The notes beneath the pieces were generated by a model, which worked only from the letters and a program-made list of their open reading frames with translations, did not search any database and was not told where the DNA came from. Of a stretch of DNA of 64,000 nt, positions 1-12,330 are shown one piece after another. This DNA is from Tolypeutes matacus. Taxonomy: Eukaryota > Chordata > Mammalia > Cingulata > Chlamyphoridae. The position numbers and the translations under genes were made by a program. Location: positions 703,389 through 767,388 of the forward strand of contig JAKSZT010032888.1 of the NCBI GenBank assembly GCA_026826555.1. The letters are read 5' to 3'. Each line of letters starts with the position of its first letter. Position 1 is the stretch's first letter.

Positions 1-1689
1 GGGGAAAAGGTGTTGAAATACTTTCCATCTTTAGGAATTGCTGTATTCCTCTGTCTCTTTGTCTTAATCTCCCCATCAGGCATTTATTTCCAATGATTTA
101 ACTGTGTAGTGGGTGCACATCATTTAACTAGGTTGTAAGTTTTGGATGGCCTGTATTACCTGCCAGCCTATACTCACCTGGGCCCTGATAGAGTGTATCA
201 TAGCAGGGAGCCAAAAATGCCAAAATCCTGTTCAACCCCTCAGTGTGTGATTGCTCAGGGGAAATGATGACCATGAAATGGAAGACCAGGTAACTTCAAG
301 TTTTGAGCCCGACTCCCATGCAAAGAAACAAAAATCTTGTAAACTGGATTAAACCATATGAACAGATCTTTTTCTCCAAAGTAGTTAGACTGAAATAATT
401 TAAAGAGATCAGAACAACAACAAAAATAAGTGGGCCATGAGGCTTTTCTTTCCTGTTACCCAGACTCCATACCATTCCCAACCTTGGAATCTAAGAAAAG
501 ACAATTCAACAGACACCATGAGAAAGGGCAAGAGAGAAAAGAATTGAGGGTGACCCTGTTTTGCTGGAGTTAGCCTAAGATAGATTGGGAGAGCTATAAA
601 AGAAGGTGTTCTGGAAGACAGAAATATTTGGGTTTCCTAATGTGTGGGAGGAGGCCTTTGGTCATTCTTACCTGGTAGAAGAAATGAGAAGTGAGAAACC
701 CCAGCCATGTGTGTTTACTTTGTAACCCACTTGAAAGTTGTTCCTCTAGAAATTAGCCAAAAATATTATCCTCGTTTAAAAACAATGAAATTAGGCATTT
801 AACTTTCCCAATGTCTGGGGTCTTGCTTTCCATTTCTTTATAATTTTTGATCACCCAAACTCCACTGACTCACTGGGAAATTGGCCAAAATACTTTACAT
901 TATATGCCTCTGATTCCTCATCTGTACCATGAAGCCCTTTATTGATGTCATCTTTGAGTTCCAGTCTTCCTGCAAGTTTTCCATGCTTCTAGATGGGTAA
1001 GTACTCAATACCTTCCTGATGGATAAATGTAAAACCACTGGGAACTCATCATGATCTAATGGATGGAATTGGATACAGGACCAAGGAGGGCATGATTGTT
1101 ATTAGCCAGAATCCTTGGAGAAATAGAAGACTATGAGTAATAGATTTTTCTGGCCATGTAAAATAGCCTTTTGTTCAAAGCTTGTTGAGACTATAAAATA
1201 TGGTCCCTCTTCCTGTTCAAGCATTTTACAAAGATTTCTTTATACCCACAGTTCTATTTCTTATTCACCTATCTAGCTGGGAAGTTCCCGGGTCCCTTAA
1301 CTCCAAAGGGTGCCTTGGAAATAGTATGAAAGAAAAATAACATTTTCTGTGACATCACTGAAGAGGCACATTTTAAGAAAGGCAACATAGAATGTGAATT
1401 TGCTCTTCTCAACTGTCCTACAAAGAGACAAAGACATATCGTGCCATTTAAATTTAAAACTGAGCAGGAGTTCAGGGGGATTTTAAGCACAGATAAGTGG
1501 CAGTGCACAAACCCTGAGTTCTTAGAGAAATGTGCTGGGGTAGGGCATAGCTGGCCTCCTGGAGAGGCCCACCCTCACATTGCCTGAGATATTAATAGAC
1601 AAGGAAGCAGGGCTAGCTAGGTAACTAAGTAACAAGGATAGCTTCTGGGTTTGGAGGTAGCTTTGTGGAGCTGAAACTCCAGAGTTCCA

Positions 1690-1985
1690 TTTCTGGTGTC
1701 AAGCTGCTCTTCCTTTGACCTAATTCAAGCCTGCTGAATTGTTTCATAGGTTTCTGGGACAAAGTTCTACCAACTGGCTGACTTAAAGATTTATTGTCTC
1801 AAAGTTCTGGAGGATAGAAGTCCAGAGTCAAACTGCCAAAAAGGCCCTGCTCCCTCTGAAACTGTAGGGGAGAAACGTTCCTTGCCTCTTCCAGCTTCTG
1901 GTGTTTGCCAGCAATCCTTGGCAGTCCATAACTTGTAGCTTTCTTTTTCTTCTGCAGTATCTAATCTCCATTTAAACCCATCCAT
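1690..1985 (-). repeat. MaLR-type (MLT1/MST-like) LTR fragment, antisense
   Basis: The sequence resembles the reverse complement of MaLR LTRs: an 'aactggctgacttaaa' block, 'tttattgtctcaaagttctgg', 'gaagtcc' and 'cttccagcttctgg' in the usual order. It is cut short at about 1985, whereas its paralog at 55085-55545 continues to the other end of the LTR. The family name rests on recalled consensus. Confidence 0.5.
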
Positions 1986-1989
1986 TAAA

Positions 1990-2325
1990 TTTATGTTCTA
2001 TATTGTATTTTTCCCCTCTTGAGGTACCAATTGAATTTTTATAGATTTTCCCATTCTAGAAATATCAATTGATTTTTCATAGGTTTTTCTTTATATCTTT
2101 CAATATAATGATAATATCTATTTCAAAGTCCTTGTCTAATAAATCCTTCACTTCTTTCATGTTGGTGTTATTTCTATTAACTGATTTTGCTCAGTGTTAT
2201 AGGTACATATTGGTACTTCTTCACATGTCTTGTGATTATGGATTGACTATGGATATATTCTGTTGTTGAGTGTCTGGATTATGTTGTCTTCCTCTAAAGA
2301 CTGTTGATTTTTGTTTGGCAGGCAG
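1990..2325. repeat. AT-rich old interspersed repeat, probably L1-derived
   Basis: Blocks such as 'caaagtccttgtctaataaa' and 'gtctggattatgttgtcttcc' look like a widespread old L1-related sequence. In the paralogous unit this place is occupied by about 2.3 kb of unrelated sequence (55390-57680), so one of the two units was rearranged here. Confidence 0.3.
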
Positions 2326-2714
2326 TCCCAGTTCCCAACTGTCTTTCTAGAATGGGCCACCTATCCAATTGTCCCATGGTTAAGAACAGGCTGATGTCTC
2401 TGGAAGGCTATTTTGTGCTTTCTGAGACCTACTGTGTTTAGTGCATTCACATGGGTATTTGTTGTGCTCTGAAATCTTAACTCTTCCCTCTTATATGGAA
2501 ACAGATGAGAATCTAAGCAAGAAGAAAGGGCCAAATGCAAAGGGTTATTTGATTTGGCTGGCACTGAATCATTGATGATCTCAGTGGTAACAATTAGGGT
2601 CAGGATAGTGGCTTTGTTTACCAAATTACAGAAAGGCCTCAAACATATCACAGGGTTCAGATGAACAGAAAAATACATTAAAAGACTCAAGGAGGTAGTG
2701 TTGGGTATTGGATG

Positions 2715-2885
2715 ACATGGAGGCCAGGGCTTTGGAGCCTTGGCCTGGATTTAATTCCTAACTTTACCATTTATTAACTTTTGATTGTGAATTAAACAAG
2801 TTACTTTATTTTCCTGAACCTATTCCAAATCTACAAAATAGAATTAATAACAGCTGCTGTGTTAAATTACATTATTAGCTGAAAG
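2715..2885 (+). repeat. MIR SINE
   Basis: Degenerate MIR core in sense orientation: a 'gctttggagccttggcctgga' start, 'tttaccatttattaactttt', 'aacaagttactttattttcctgaacc' and 'tctacaaaatagaattaataa'. The paralog at 58095-58450 has a SINE inserted at 'accatttattaactt'. Confidence 0.7.
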
Positions 2886-3479
2886 ATCCACTATATATTT
2901 CTGAGATGCTCTTCCTTGTGGTGCTACCTCTTGTAGAGGATTATATATTGTAGTCCTGTTGAATGCAAGAATGACCATGTTGTTTGCTTTGGGCAATGAA
3001 ATGGGAACAAAAGTTCCATGAGTCACCTCTAGCACTTAAGAGTCAGCTAGCAGTTTAATATGTTTCTTTTTGCCTTTGCTATGAGACCAGCAATGTTTTA
3101 GATAAGGGACTTTTTAATCAGCCTGTATTCTAAAATGACAAAGACATGAAACAGAAACTTAGCTGATCTGTGATGGACACATGATGGAAGGAATAAACTC
3201 ATTTTGTTGTTAGAGCCTTTAAGAGTTTGGAATTGTTTATTATTTGGGATGGATTATTTTCTCCCTATTGCCCACAGGAAATTACAAATTCTTTAGCAAG
3301 GCTGCTGTATTATAAAACCTCAGGGATACCATTGATTTGTAGTATATTTCAAGGGTGTCTCTGGAGTTGGGCAATGTAGGGACTACCCAGCCATATATTG
3401 TGGTCTTGCTTCTCAGCTGGGGATATGATTATTTTTTAATCTGAAAACTACTTACCTCTTTGATCACATCTCCTAATTC

Positions 3480-3835
3480 TTCTCCTGCCACACTACTCAG
3501 CTATCAATTCCCTGGAAAGGCCAGATATTTTATCATCTTCATGTATTTATTTAAGCAATTTTTTCTGCAGGAAATGTCCAGCTCCACCTGGAAGATTTCT
3601 ATTCTTTCTGTAAGTAACAGCATAAATGTCAACTTCCCAAGGATATTTTCCTCATCTCTCCCAGCCAGTTATTTTCTCCCTCCTCTATTCCCTGAGAATT
3701 TTTCTTCAAGTTTAATTTCTATATCTACATAAAGTCCCTATTATATTGAACTTTTTTCACATAAGCACATTACCTAACAGTTTTTGATGCATAGAAAATG
3801 TTTGCTGAACTGGTAGAGGAATGGAAACAGCCAAG
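3480..3835 (+). repeat. L2 LINE 3' end
   Basis: The stretch resembles the L2 3' region: 'gaaatgtccagctccacctgg', 'aaatgtcaacttccca', a pyrimidine-rich middle, and 'gatgcatagaaaatgtttgctgaa' at the end. It is the intact equivalent of the place where an L1 later inserted in the second unit (60000-62792). Confidence 0.6.
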
Positions 3836-3974
3836 TGAAGCAGAGCAGAAATATTAATGCTGCAGTGTGCCATAGATTATCCATTACTATGCAGCAAGCC
3901 CTTAATGTCTATGTGGCTTAGTTTCACACACTAGGAAATGTGGACTCCTAAGATTTTTCATTAATCTTCCAAAC

Positions 3975-4590
3975 ATCTGATGTGTGAAGAGAAGCACTTC
4001 CGAAATGGCAAAGTAAGGACCTCTAAAAATCCATGTCCTTAAAAGCATTGAAAACACTGACAAATATTGTCAACATCAAAGTTTCCAAAATTCTTGGAAT
4101 TAACCAAAGGCTTGCAAAAATCTTAGCAATCATTAAAAACAATGAATCTCATTAAGAATATAGAGCTTTGTAGCATTTTGCCTTGCTCTGCTCTCATCCT
4201 CAAAGTCCCAGCTCTGCAGTATCTTTGAAAGACACTGCCTTGTAACTAAGGTAGCTGTGAAAAACAGCCAAGAAGTCACAGAATGGGTTTCGAGCATGCA
4301 AAAAGCCTACTTCAGAAAATTGTCACTATTTGATGCACCTAGCAGCTTCCTGTAAAGCTCCATTTTTAGGGCTTGTCTTTATTTGACTTAACTCACAGCT
4401 CACTCTGTGCAAACAACACAATTCTATACCTCGGTATTTGTTGAAAAACTCAGCAACAATTGTATAATATTTCAGTAGCCTGAGATGGCAATACTAGTTG
4501 ATACTAAGATTATTAAAAGAATAAAATGGGGAAGGAGCTGTCCATTTGGGATTTGAAAAGCTCCAACTTATTTCTGGAAATCTAGAAATT
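3975..4590 (+). mobile_element. Old L1 5' UTR
   Basis: The segment opens with an 'aaatggcaaagtaaggacctc' motif typical of the start of older mammalian L1 5' UTRs. It continues with the 'ttgtcaacatcaaa', 'ggcttgcaaaaatc' and 'cctgtaaagctccatttttagggct' blocks. The paralog at 63250-64000 shares it and runs on further. In this copy it is joined at about 4590 directly to ORF2-derived sequence, so the rest of the 5' UTR and ORF1 are deleted. Confidence 0.55.
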
Positions 4591-5158
4591 AAACTAGTCA
4601 CTCTTAAACAACCAATGGATCATAGGATAAATCACACGGAAATTATAGTGTTCTTATAGATAAAGAATAAAAACACAAAATACTAAAATTGATGAGATGT
4701 AGCAAATGCAATGCTCAGAGGAAAATTTATAACTATAAAGGTCTACATAGAAAAAGAATTAAGGCCTTAAATCAATAATCTGACTTCACACATTGAGGAA
4801 CTAGAAAAAAGAAGAGCAAACTAAATCCAAAATTAGCAGAAAAAAGGAAATAATAAAGATTAGAGTGGAAATAAATGAATTAGAGAATAGAAAAACAAGA
4901 GAAGCACTTTCTGATAGCCTAAAAAACAGAAAGAATTCACTACTAAAGTCAGAAAGGAAAGTGGGACATTACTACTTATGTTACAGAAATAAAAGTGATT
5001 ATAACAAGAAACTGAACAAATGTATGATAACAGATTAGATAACATAGGTGAAACATACAAATCTTATAAATACACAAGTTACCTAAGTTGACTTAAGAAG
5101 AAATAGAAAATCCCTTCTGACTAATAGCAAGAGATTGAATCAGTAATCAGAAACCTCC

Positions 5159-5624
5159 TGTTTTAGTTTCCTAGGCTGCTGAAGTAAATACCATGAAATG
5201 AGCCAAGTTAAACAATGGGAATTTAATAGCTCATGGTTTTGAGGCTGAGTAAATATCCAAGTCAGGGAAAAATCAAAAGGATGCTTTCTCCTCAAAGACT
5301 GTAGTGCTCTGTGGCTGGCAGCGAGCAATCCTTGATTCCTCTGTCACATGGCCAGTCACATGGCCATGTCTCCTCCCTCTCTTCTCTTCTGCATTTTGTT
5401 GAATTTCAGCATCTTACTCCCTTTGGCTTTCTTTCTGTGTGTCTGAATTTCACTCTACTTGTAAGTATTTCATTAATAGGATGAAGACCTATTATGATTT
5501 TGTGGGTCACACCTTAACTGAAGTATCCACATCAAGGTTTACTTACAATGGTTTCAAACACACAGGAATGGATTAAGTGGAAGAATATATTTTTCTGGAA
5601 TACATACATCTTCAAACCACCACA
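5159..5624 (-). mobile_element. MaLR-like solo LTR inserted in L1 ORF2
   Basis: A 466-bp block begins TG (tgttttagtttcctaggctgc) and ends CA (caaaccaccaca). It is flanked by 'cctcc' and 'tctcc', an imperfect 5-bp target duplication, and splits a continuous L1 ORF2 sequence. Internal text (gggaatttaatagctcatgg, cacaccttaactgaagta, tttacttacaatgg) matches an LTR type that I recall as abundant in xenarthrans. Orientation is inferred from the position of the T-rich 'tttaatagctca' block. Confidence 0.55.
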
Positions 5625-6449
5625 TCTCCCAACAACAACAAAAAACAACAGGACCAGGTGGCTCCACTGGTGAATTGTACCAAACCTATAAAGAAGAATT
5701 AACACCAATAATTATGAGTCTTCCAAAAAACTGAAGAGAATGGAAAATTCCTTAATTCATTTTATAATGCCAACATCACCCTAATAACAAAGACAAATCA
5801 AGAAATCACAAGAAAAGACAATTACAGATCAATATCACTTATGAATATAGATGCAAGAATCCCAAACAAAGTCCTAACAAAGTATTAGCAAGCTTATTCC
5901 AACAGTACAACCAAGTGACATTTTACCCAGGAAAGAAAAGGTGGTTCAACTTGAGAAAACCAATCAATGTAATACACCACATTACTAGAATGAAGAAAAA
6001 ACCCAACAACACATGATAATTGCAGTTGATACAGAAATGATATTTGACAAAATCCAGCACCCCATCTGATAAGTCACTTGGAAAACTAGGAATAGAAGGG
6101 CACTTCCTCAACATATTAAAGGGCATATATGAAAAACCTACAGCTAATGTTACAATCAGTGGTTAAAGCCTGGAAGCTTTCACCCTAATATCAGAAACAA
6201 GACAAGGATGTCCACCACTTCTGTTTGACACTGTACTAGAATTGGGCAAGAAAAAGCAATAAAAGGCATGGAAATTGGAAATGAAAAAGTAAAATTATCT
6301 CTACTTATGGATGACATGATCCTATATAGAGAGGATCACAAATAACCCACAAGAAAGCCACTGGAGCTAATTATGAATTCAGCAAAGTTGCAGATAAGCA
6401 AATTTTCTTAGTTCTAAAAGCCTTTTTGTGAATGCCTAAGGACTTCAAT

Positions 6450-6585
6450 ATACAAAATTAGGTCATCTGCAGATAAATATAGTGGTACTTTCCAATTTGA
6501 ATGCCTTTTATTGCTTTTTCTTGCCTAATTTCCCTGGTTAAAACCTTCAGGACATTGTGGAATAGTAGTGGTGAGGGTGTATATA
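6450..6585 (-). repeat. Inverted L1 reverse-transcriptase fragment
   Basis: This piece reads as the reverse complement of the L1 segment lying about 200 bp upstream in sense orientation (about 6210-6335). It contains 'ggtcatctgcagataaat', 'gaatgccttttattgc' and 'ttgcctaatttccctgg' in antisense order. Confidence 0.6.
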
Positions 6586-7560
6586 CACTAGGAAAGGACA
6601 ATTCAAAAATGAAATTAAGAAAAAACATCCCTTTACAATAGCATCAAAAATAAAGTTCTTAAGTAAAATTTAACAAAAGAAATACACTGAAAACTACAAG
6701 ACATAACTGAAAGAAATTAAAGACCCAAATAATGGAAAGATATCCCATGTTCATGGATCAGAAGACTTAATATGGTAAAATGGCATTATTACCCAATTTG
6801 ATCTACAGCTTCAAGCAATTCCTATAAAAATCCTAGCTAATTTTGCAGAAATTGCCAAGCTATTTCTAAAATATCTATGGAGATGCAAGAGACCCAGAAT
6901 AGCCAAACAACCATGAAAAAGAAAAACAAATTTGGAAAGGACATACCTTCTATTTCAAAACTTACTTCAAAGTTAGAGTAATCAAGACAGTGTGACACTG
7001 GCATAAGGATACGCATATAGATCACTGGAAGACATCTCAGAGCTCAGAAATAAGGAGTTACAATCAGGTGTTTTGCAATATGGGTGCCAAGAATTCAATG
7101 TGAAAAGAAATCTTTTTTCAAGTATTTAGAAAATTAGTAAATTATAATTCATCAAAAATAAATTATTTGTTATATACTCAAAAAGTGAAGAGAGAACACA
7201 CAAGACAGTAGAAATTATATGGAAATCATATATTTGGTAGGGGACTGTATCAAGGAATATAAAGAACTTTTACAATTCAACAATACCAAAATCAATAATT
7301 CAATTTAAAAAATTGGCAAAGAATTTGAAGAGCTATTCCTCCAAAGAAGATATACAAATGACCAATAAGCATGAAAAGATGGTGAACCTCATTGATCTTT
7401 ACAGAAATTAAATTCAAAATCACAATGAGATACTAACGCACTCCCTCTGTGACAGCTGAACTAATACAGAATTACCAAATGGTAGTGAAGATGTGGAAAA
7501 ATCGGAACTATCATACACTGTGGTGGAATTCTGTAATGTTGAAGCCACATAGGGAAACAA

Positions 7561-9000
7561 TTTTTCAGTTCTTCAAAATGTTTGAAGAACATTAATTTCC
7601 TGTCACCTAATTCATTTTCCCCATTTATTGCTTCTATTTCAATTATTTTCTCCTTCTTTTTCTAGTTTCATTTCTGGTTTTAAGCCCGTTTAAGCCTTCT
7701 GACCCATCTTACTTAACACTTTTGTTCCCCTAATATGTAATTTTCAAAAATGTTATTGACTTATTTAATGAGGCACAAAGTATGTTCTATCTAAGGATAC
7801 TTTTTGTATGCCCTTGGGTCATTTAAGCCATTTAAAGCAATTGACACAATGCTATACCTAAGAATTGTTAGTCATCACTACCATCATAAATATTATTGGG
7901 AAACCAGGGCACTAGGAGCTAATTTGATCTACTCACGTTTATACAGTTTATCATATCATACAAGTTTTTGATCAGTTCTGTTGGGCTAAAATGATATGAG
8001 CAGAGATTGGTGGAGATGGAGCTCTGAGGAATTTCATTTCAGGAAGCATTTGTGGAGTGCTGAGTTGCTCCAAGTACAAGCTGAGATTCTGGATTGTATC
8101 ACATTGTTAGCTGAGTCATTAGCTCAGTTGTTTTATATGAACACCCTTATTGAACATTAAAAATTAGTCAATATGCCTAAGAAGTTCACCCAAGCACCCA
8201 GTAAGATGGAATAAAATGTTACTTGATTTATATGGACTCATTACTGCCATTTTCTAGAAACAGTCATGTACTTTGGAGGCAGACTGACTAGAGATTGAAT
8301 CTTAGTGCTGCTCTTACTAGCAAGTCAGGACATACTATGCTAGAGATAAACAAAAATTGATGAATAATCTGTGCTAAAAGACCTAGGGAAGGATTAAATT
8401 CAGGTTAGTTATTTAATGTAAGAGTATGGTGATATGATCACACTGAAACTATTGACTTTGCTCTGACAGGGGTTATATAATTCCTGGGTTCTAAAGGTGC
8501 CATAGTGAAGTAAGTACATGGGGACCAGGGAGGAGGAGCCACAACTCCCTGGAGGAAATGGAACCCTTCTGCTTGAATCCATTGCCTGCAGCTAGATACA
8601 GATAAAAGGCAGCAGAAGTGTCTACTAAGTCAGAGCTGTCTCTTGGAATAAGCAGTTGGGGAAAGACTGATTCATGAACAAGCTACATTTACACTTACTG
8701 TGCTTGCTCATGAACACATCCACACAGGTTTCCATTGACCTCTCACTCTCTCGCTTTCTCCCTCTCAATAAATTCAAAGGTCCTGGAGCCATCCCAAGTT
8801 TATTTTTTGTTATGAAATCTTAATATGGTATGTAATGAATGTGGCTGTCTTTGACCATAAGTGATTTTCTCCCACATATCCTTGTGCTCTCAGCCTCTCT
8901 GTCACCATGATTGCGAACTCATATCCCTCTCCACATAAAGTCTATTGATTCCTCAGAGACTCACAGAGAAGCAGTGCACCAGGAACCAGAAAACAAAGTA
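7561..9000. other. Intergenic or intron-1 sequence, nothing recognised
   Basis: No open reading frame with a recognisable domain, no RNA gene and no clear repeat. I searched here for CYP2J exon 1 (hydrophobic anchor plus a proline-rich PPGP-type hinge) and found no candidate. Confidence 0.5.
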
Positions 9001-9004
9001 ACGT

Positions 9005-9185
9005 TCATATCGTTGCTCTCAATCTTCCTCACAAAACCCTCTTGAGAAAGAATAATTTTCTCTCTTTTATAGCTGGGTTGCTGAGGCTCAAAAAAGGTGA
9101 AGCAACATTTCCAAGAGCCCACAGCTAGTGAACTGCAAAGCCAAGATTCACATATAAATTCAGAGCTACACAGCTTTTCTCTATA
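9005..9185 (-). repeat. MIR SINE, antisense
   Basis: Antisense MIR pattern: 'cttttatagctgggttgctgaggctca', 'gtgaagcaacatttccaagagcccacagctagtgaactgc', then 'aagattcacatataaattcagagct'. Confidence 0.6.
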
Positions 9186-9359
9186 TGTGGCCCCAGCCCT
9201 CTAAAGAACTTTCTGTTATCTAACATGTGTTGGGGAATGGGGCATTCTCTTCTGGGTAAACAGATATTATGATTTACAAAGAAATTAATGTTTGCTACAC
9301 AAGACATTCACTAAATATAACTAAACCATTGTTGGTGGGTCAGATGTACAGAATTCTCT

Positions 9360-9475
9360 CCCTTGACTAGACTCTAGAATGTTGGTGATTAGAGACTTTG
9401 TTTATTTTATTTGCAGTTATATCCCCAGTGGGTGCTCAATCACTCATGTTGGTTGAATATAAGAAAGAGCTTCCA
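9360..9475 (+). repeat. L2 LINE 3' terminus
   Basis: Short L2 end signature: 'tagagactttgtttattttatttgcagttatatccccagtgggtgctcaatcac' followed by 'ttggttgaatataag'. Confidence 0.5.
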
Positions 9476-9686
9476 CATTCTGTAGTAAATTGGACTTGAG
9501 CTTAGTTTAGAGGAGGAGGAAAGGAGACAGAGCAAAGCACTCCCATAGATAACAAGATATGCATTTACAAGCACATAATGTCCTCAATCCAAGCCCCTCC
9601 AAATGCAAACACATACACACACACACTTCATTCCTTGATACACGTGCATGTACACATTCATTGGAGACTATTTAACTATTTTTCAG

Positions 9687-9849
9687 CTTGTGAAGAAATA
9701 TGGCAACCTCCTAAGCCTGCAGTTCAGTGACCTGAATTCAGTAACTGTAACAGGGTTGCCATTAATCAAAGAAATCCTTATCCACCAGGAGCAAAACTTT
9801 AGGAACCATCCCATGACTTCTATCTGAGAATGTAACTTTAAGAAATATG
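9687..9849 (+). pseudogene. CYP2J: CYP2J pseudogene exon 2
   Basis: Acceptor tttcag precedes 163 nt, the canonical CYP2 exon-2 length, and a normal GT donor (ggtaagt) follows. Translation in phase gives LVKKYGNLLSLQFSDLNS, then VTVTGLPLIKEILIHQEQNF and RNHPMTSI. Next comes TGA at 9825-9827, where CYP2J proteins have an Arg codon (CGA to TGA is a CpG-type transition), then ECNFKKY. The corresponding protein segment forms the beta-1 sheet and helix B region. One nonsense mutation and no length change make this exon structurally well kept. Confidence 0.92.
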
Positions 9850-10479
9850 GTAAGTTTATTGCCTTTGTAAGATTTGTGTGTTTGATATTCTTATGTTCTG
9901 TTAATAGTGCCTTAATATAATTCTTCAAAAACCCCAGAGATCAGGTGCACTATAAAAAATCCCTTACATTAAAGGAAGCTGGATGCCCATTATACACATG
10001 TGAAACCCCTCAGAGGATTCGGCAGGGTAAGCACTAAAGTCAGGGACTTGTGAGAAGTCTCCTCTCCTGCAGGAACTCACTGTGAATGCTTTGATAATCA
10101 AATAACCTCAACTCTCAATGGTAGCAAAGAAAAGGCAATATGTTCCATCTTCCTGCTTTCCCATTCCAAACTTCTTGCCCTAGGAAAATGGATATGGATC
10201 TGCTTCCTTTTGCTACTCATCTAATTCCTTCTCTTGTCTCTATTTACTTATGATTGGTCATTAAGATCATGCCACAGAGGGTGTCTCATACCTTCAAGTC
10301 CATCACATTCCAATACATGTTAGAACAGACTGATGTGAATCTTTAAAATTATTATTAAGGAGACTTAATCATTTAAAAACTGAAAAGAAAAACTCTAATA
10401 GTCTGTCAAATCACCATTTTTTCAGGTGCTTTGAAATTCCTCTTTGAAATAGTTCATTCATTCATTCTACATCCATTTC

Positions 10480-11140
10480 CTGTATATTTTAATTGTCTGC
10501 CTTGTGAAGCACCTGCTAGACACAAGTAACAGTGTAACAGTGAGTAGAACAGAGAAGTCTATGTCCTTATGTAGCTTACATTCAATTCAGGGAAAGAGAC
10601 AGTGACAATTCTATAACATTTTAATGCCAATAATAATATGGAGATAAGTGCAGGGTACACTTAACAGAGGAAACTAATGTAGTCCAAAAATTCAGGAAAG
10701 AGTAACAAACGTAAATGGTGATTAATTTAGTAAAGTGAAGGGAAACAAGGAGCAATCATACAGAATGAATAACATATGAAAATCACTGAGATGGGATGAA
10801 GGACAGTGGACTTGAGAACAGGGATTCAATAGAGATAATGGCACAAGATGAAGCAGCTGAGCATGCTCAGGAGTAGTTCATGCAAGTTCTTGTTGAGGCT
10901 ATTAGTTTTTATCCTATGGATAAATGGAACTTATTTAACGATTTTAAACAGAGAATGGGATCTTCATATTTAATGATTAATTTTTAAGATTCATTTAGAA
11001 TGAAGGGAACAAGAATATAGATGTAGGAAAATTCATTAAAGAGTCTAATGAAAATGGTAGCTTGGATTAGGGAGGTGGCAAGAAATGAGAGTAGATTAAA
11101 CAAGCATGGTAACTGTGAAGATACATGGATTCAAGATATT
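10480..11140. repeat. Ancient mammalian interspersed repeat (L2-like)
   Basis: The 5' part has 'gaagcacctgctagacacaagtaac' and 'ttatgtagcttacattcaattcaggg', which resembles a degraded L2-type repeat. The rest (10640-11140) has fragments such as 'gaacagggattcaatagag' and 'tttttatcctatggataaatgg', also typical of it. Family naming is from recall only. Confidence 0.35.
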
Positions 11141-11179
11141 CAGGTGGTAAATCATTAAGACATGATACCATCCTTATGC

Positions 11180-12330
11180 TGCATAGAAGAGACTCACCTT
11201 AGACCCAGGGTTACAAACTGACTGAAAGTGAAATATTGTAAAAAGATACTTCACACAAACAGAAACCAAAAAAGAGTTGGGATAGCTATACTGATATTGG
11301 ACAAAACAGACTTTAAATGCAAAAAGGTTTTATGTTAATAAAAAGAACAATCCACCAGGAAGAAACAACAGCCATAAATATCTATGCATCTAACCAGGGT
11401 GCCCCAAAATACATGAGGCAAACTCTGGCAAAACTGAAGGGAGAAACAGACATCTCTACAATAATAGCTGGAGTCTTCAATACACCACTCACATCATTAG
11501 ATAGAACAACTTGACAGAAGGTCAACAAGGAAACAGAACTTGAACAATATGATAAATGAGCTAGCACTAACAAATATATACAGAATGGTGCATCCCAAAT
11601 CAGGAGGTTATACATTCTTCTCAAGTGTTCATGATTCTTTCTCCAAGATAGATCACATATTAGGTCACAAGGCAGGTCTCAATAAAAATAAGAAGATTGA
11701 AATTATACAAAGCACCTTCTCAGATCATAATGGAATGAAACTAGAAATCAATAATAGGCAGGAAAGGAGAAATTTTGCAAATGTTTTGTGGTTGAACAAC
11801 ACATGAGTAAACACTCAGTGGGTCAAAGAAGTGTAAGTGAAATTAGTAAATATGTTGAGACGAATGAAAACAAGAACACAACTTATCAAATCTTATGGAA
11901 TACAGTGAAGAGAGTGCTGAAAAGGAAATTTATACGGGGAAATGTAGACTGGTTCAGCCACTGTGAAGGACTATTTGGCAGTTCCTAAAGAAGTTGAATA
12001 AGGATTTGTCACATGACCCTGCAATACCACTACTGAGTATATACCCATAAGAACTGAGAGCATTGACACAAACAGACATCTGCACACCAATGTTCATAGT
12101 GGCATTATTCAAGATTGCCAGAAGATGGAAACAACCCAAATGTCCATCAACTGATGAATGGATTAACAAACTGTGGTATATTCACAAGATGGAATATTAT
12201 GCAGCTATACAAAGAAATGAAGTGGTAAAGCATATGACAATATGGATGAAACTAGAGGACATTATGTTGAATAAAGCAAGCCAGACACAAAAGGATAAAT
12301 ATGGTATGATTGTGCTATTATAAATTAAAT
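11180..12330 (+). mobile_element. L1 with internally deleted ORF2
   Basis: From 11190 to about 11940 the sequence follows the ORF2 endonuclease domain: residues such as ITAINIYASNQGAP and a degenerate GVFNTPL in place of GDFNTPL, then the 'FSDHNGMKLEI' block. At about 11940 it switches directly to the ORF2 C-terminus ('actggttcagccactgtgaagg', the 'PKCPSTDEWINKLWYIHKMEYY' region, ending near 12322). About 2.3 kb containing the whole reverse transcriptase is missing. Frames are broken by stops, for example at 11514. The 3' UTR follows at 12330. Confidence 0.85.

Larger units (their letters stand above)
1..4597 (+). repeat. Segmental duplication, copy A (paralogous to 53771-63870)
   Basis: This segment aligns in the same order and orientation with the stretch starting at 53771. 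Shared landmarks include a MaLR-type LTR (1690 / 55085), a MIR (2715 / 58095), an L2 end (3480 / 62830) and an L1 5' UTR (3975 / 63250). Copy B lacks roughly 470 bp corresponding to about 566-1050 here, and it has four insertions that copy A lacks. Homology stops near 4597, inside an L1, where copy A jumps from L1 5' UTR to ORF2 sequence. The first ~1.69 kb has no gene and no repeat I can name. Confidence 0.88.
4640..7560 (+). mobile_element. Old L1, degraded ORF2
   Basis: Many short matches in all frames to L1 ORF2 appear in order: the linker region (4640-5150), the reverse transcriptase region (5640-6380, including the 'ggatgtccaccacttctgtttgacactgt' block and a 'atggatgacatgatcctatat' equivalent of the FADD motif), and the C-terminal region (6600-7560). 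Stops and frameshifts are dense. An LTR element interrupts it at 5159-5624, and an inverted L1 piece lies at 6450-6585. It is clearly dead. Confidence 0.8.

Noticed and set aside
8500..8700. A possible promoter and exon 1 near the 'agataaaaggcagcag' motif
   Set aside because: No downstream coding frame resembling a P450 N-terminus and no proline-rich hinge; a TATA-like word alone is not enough.
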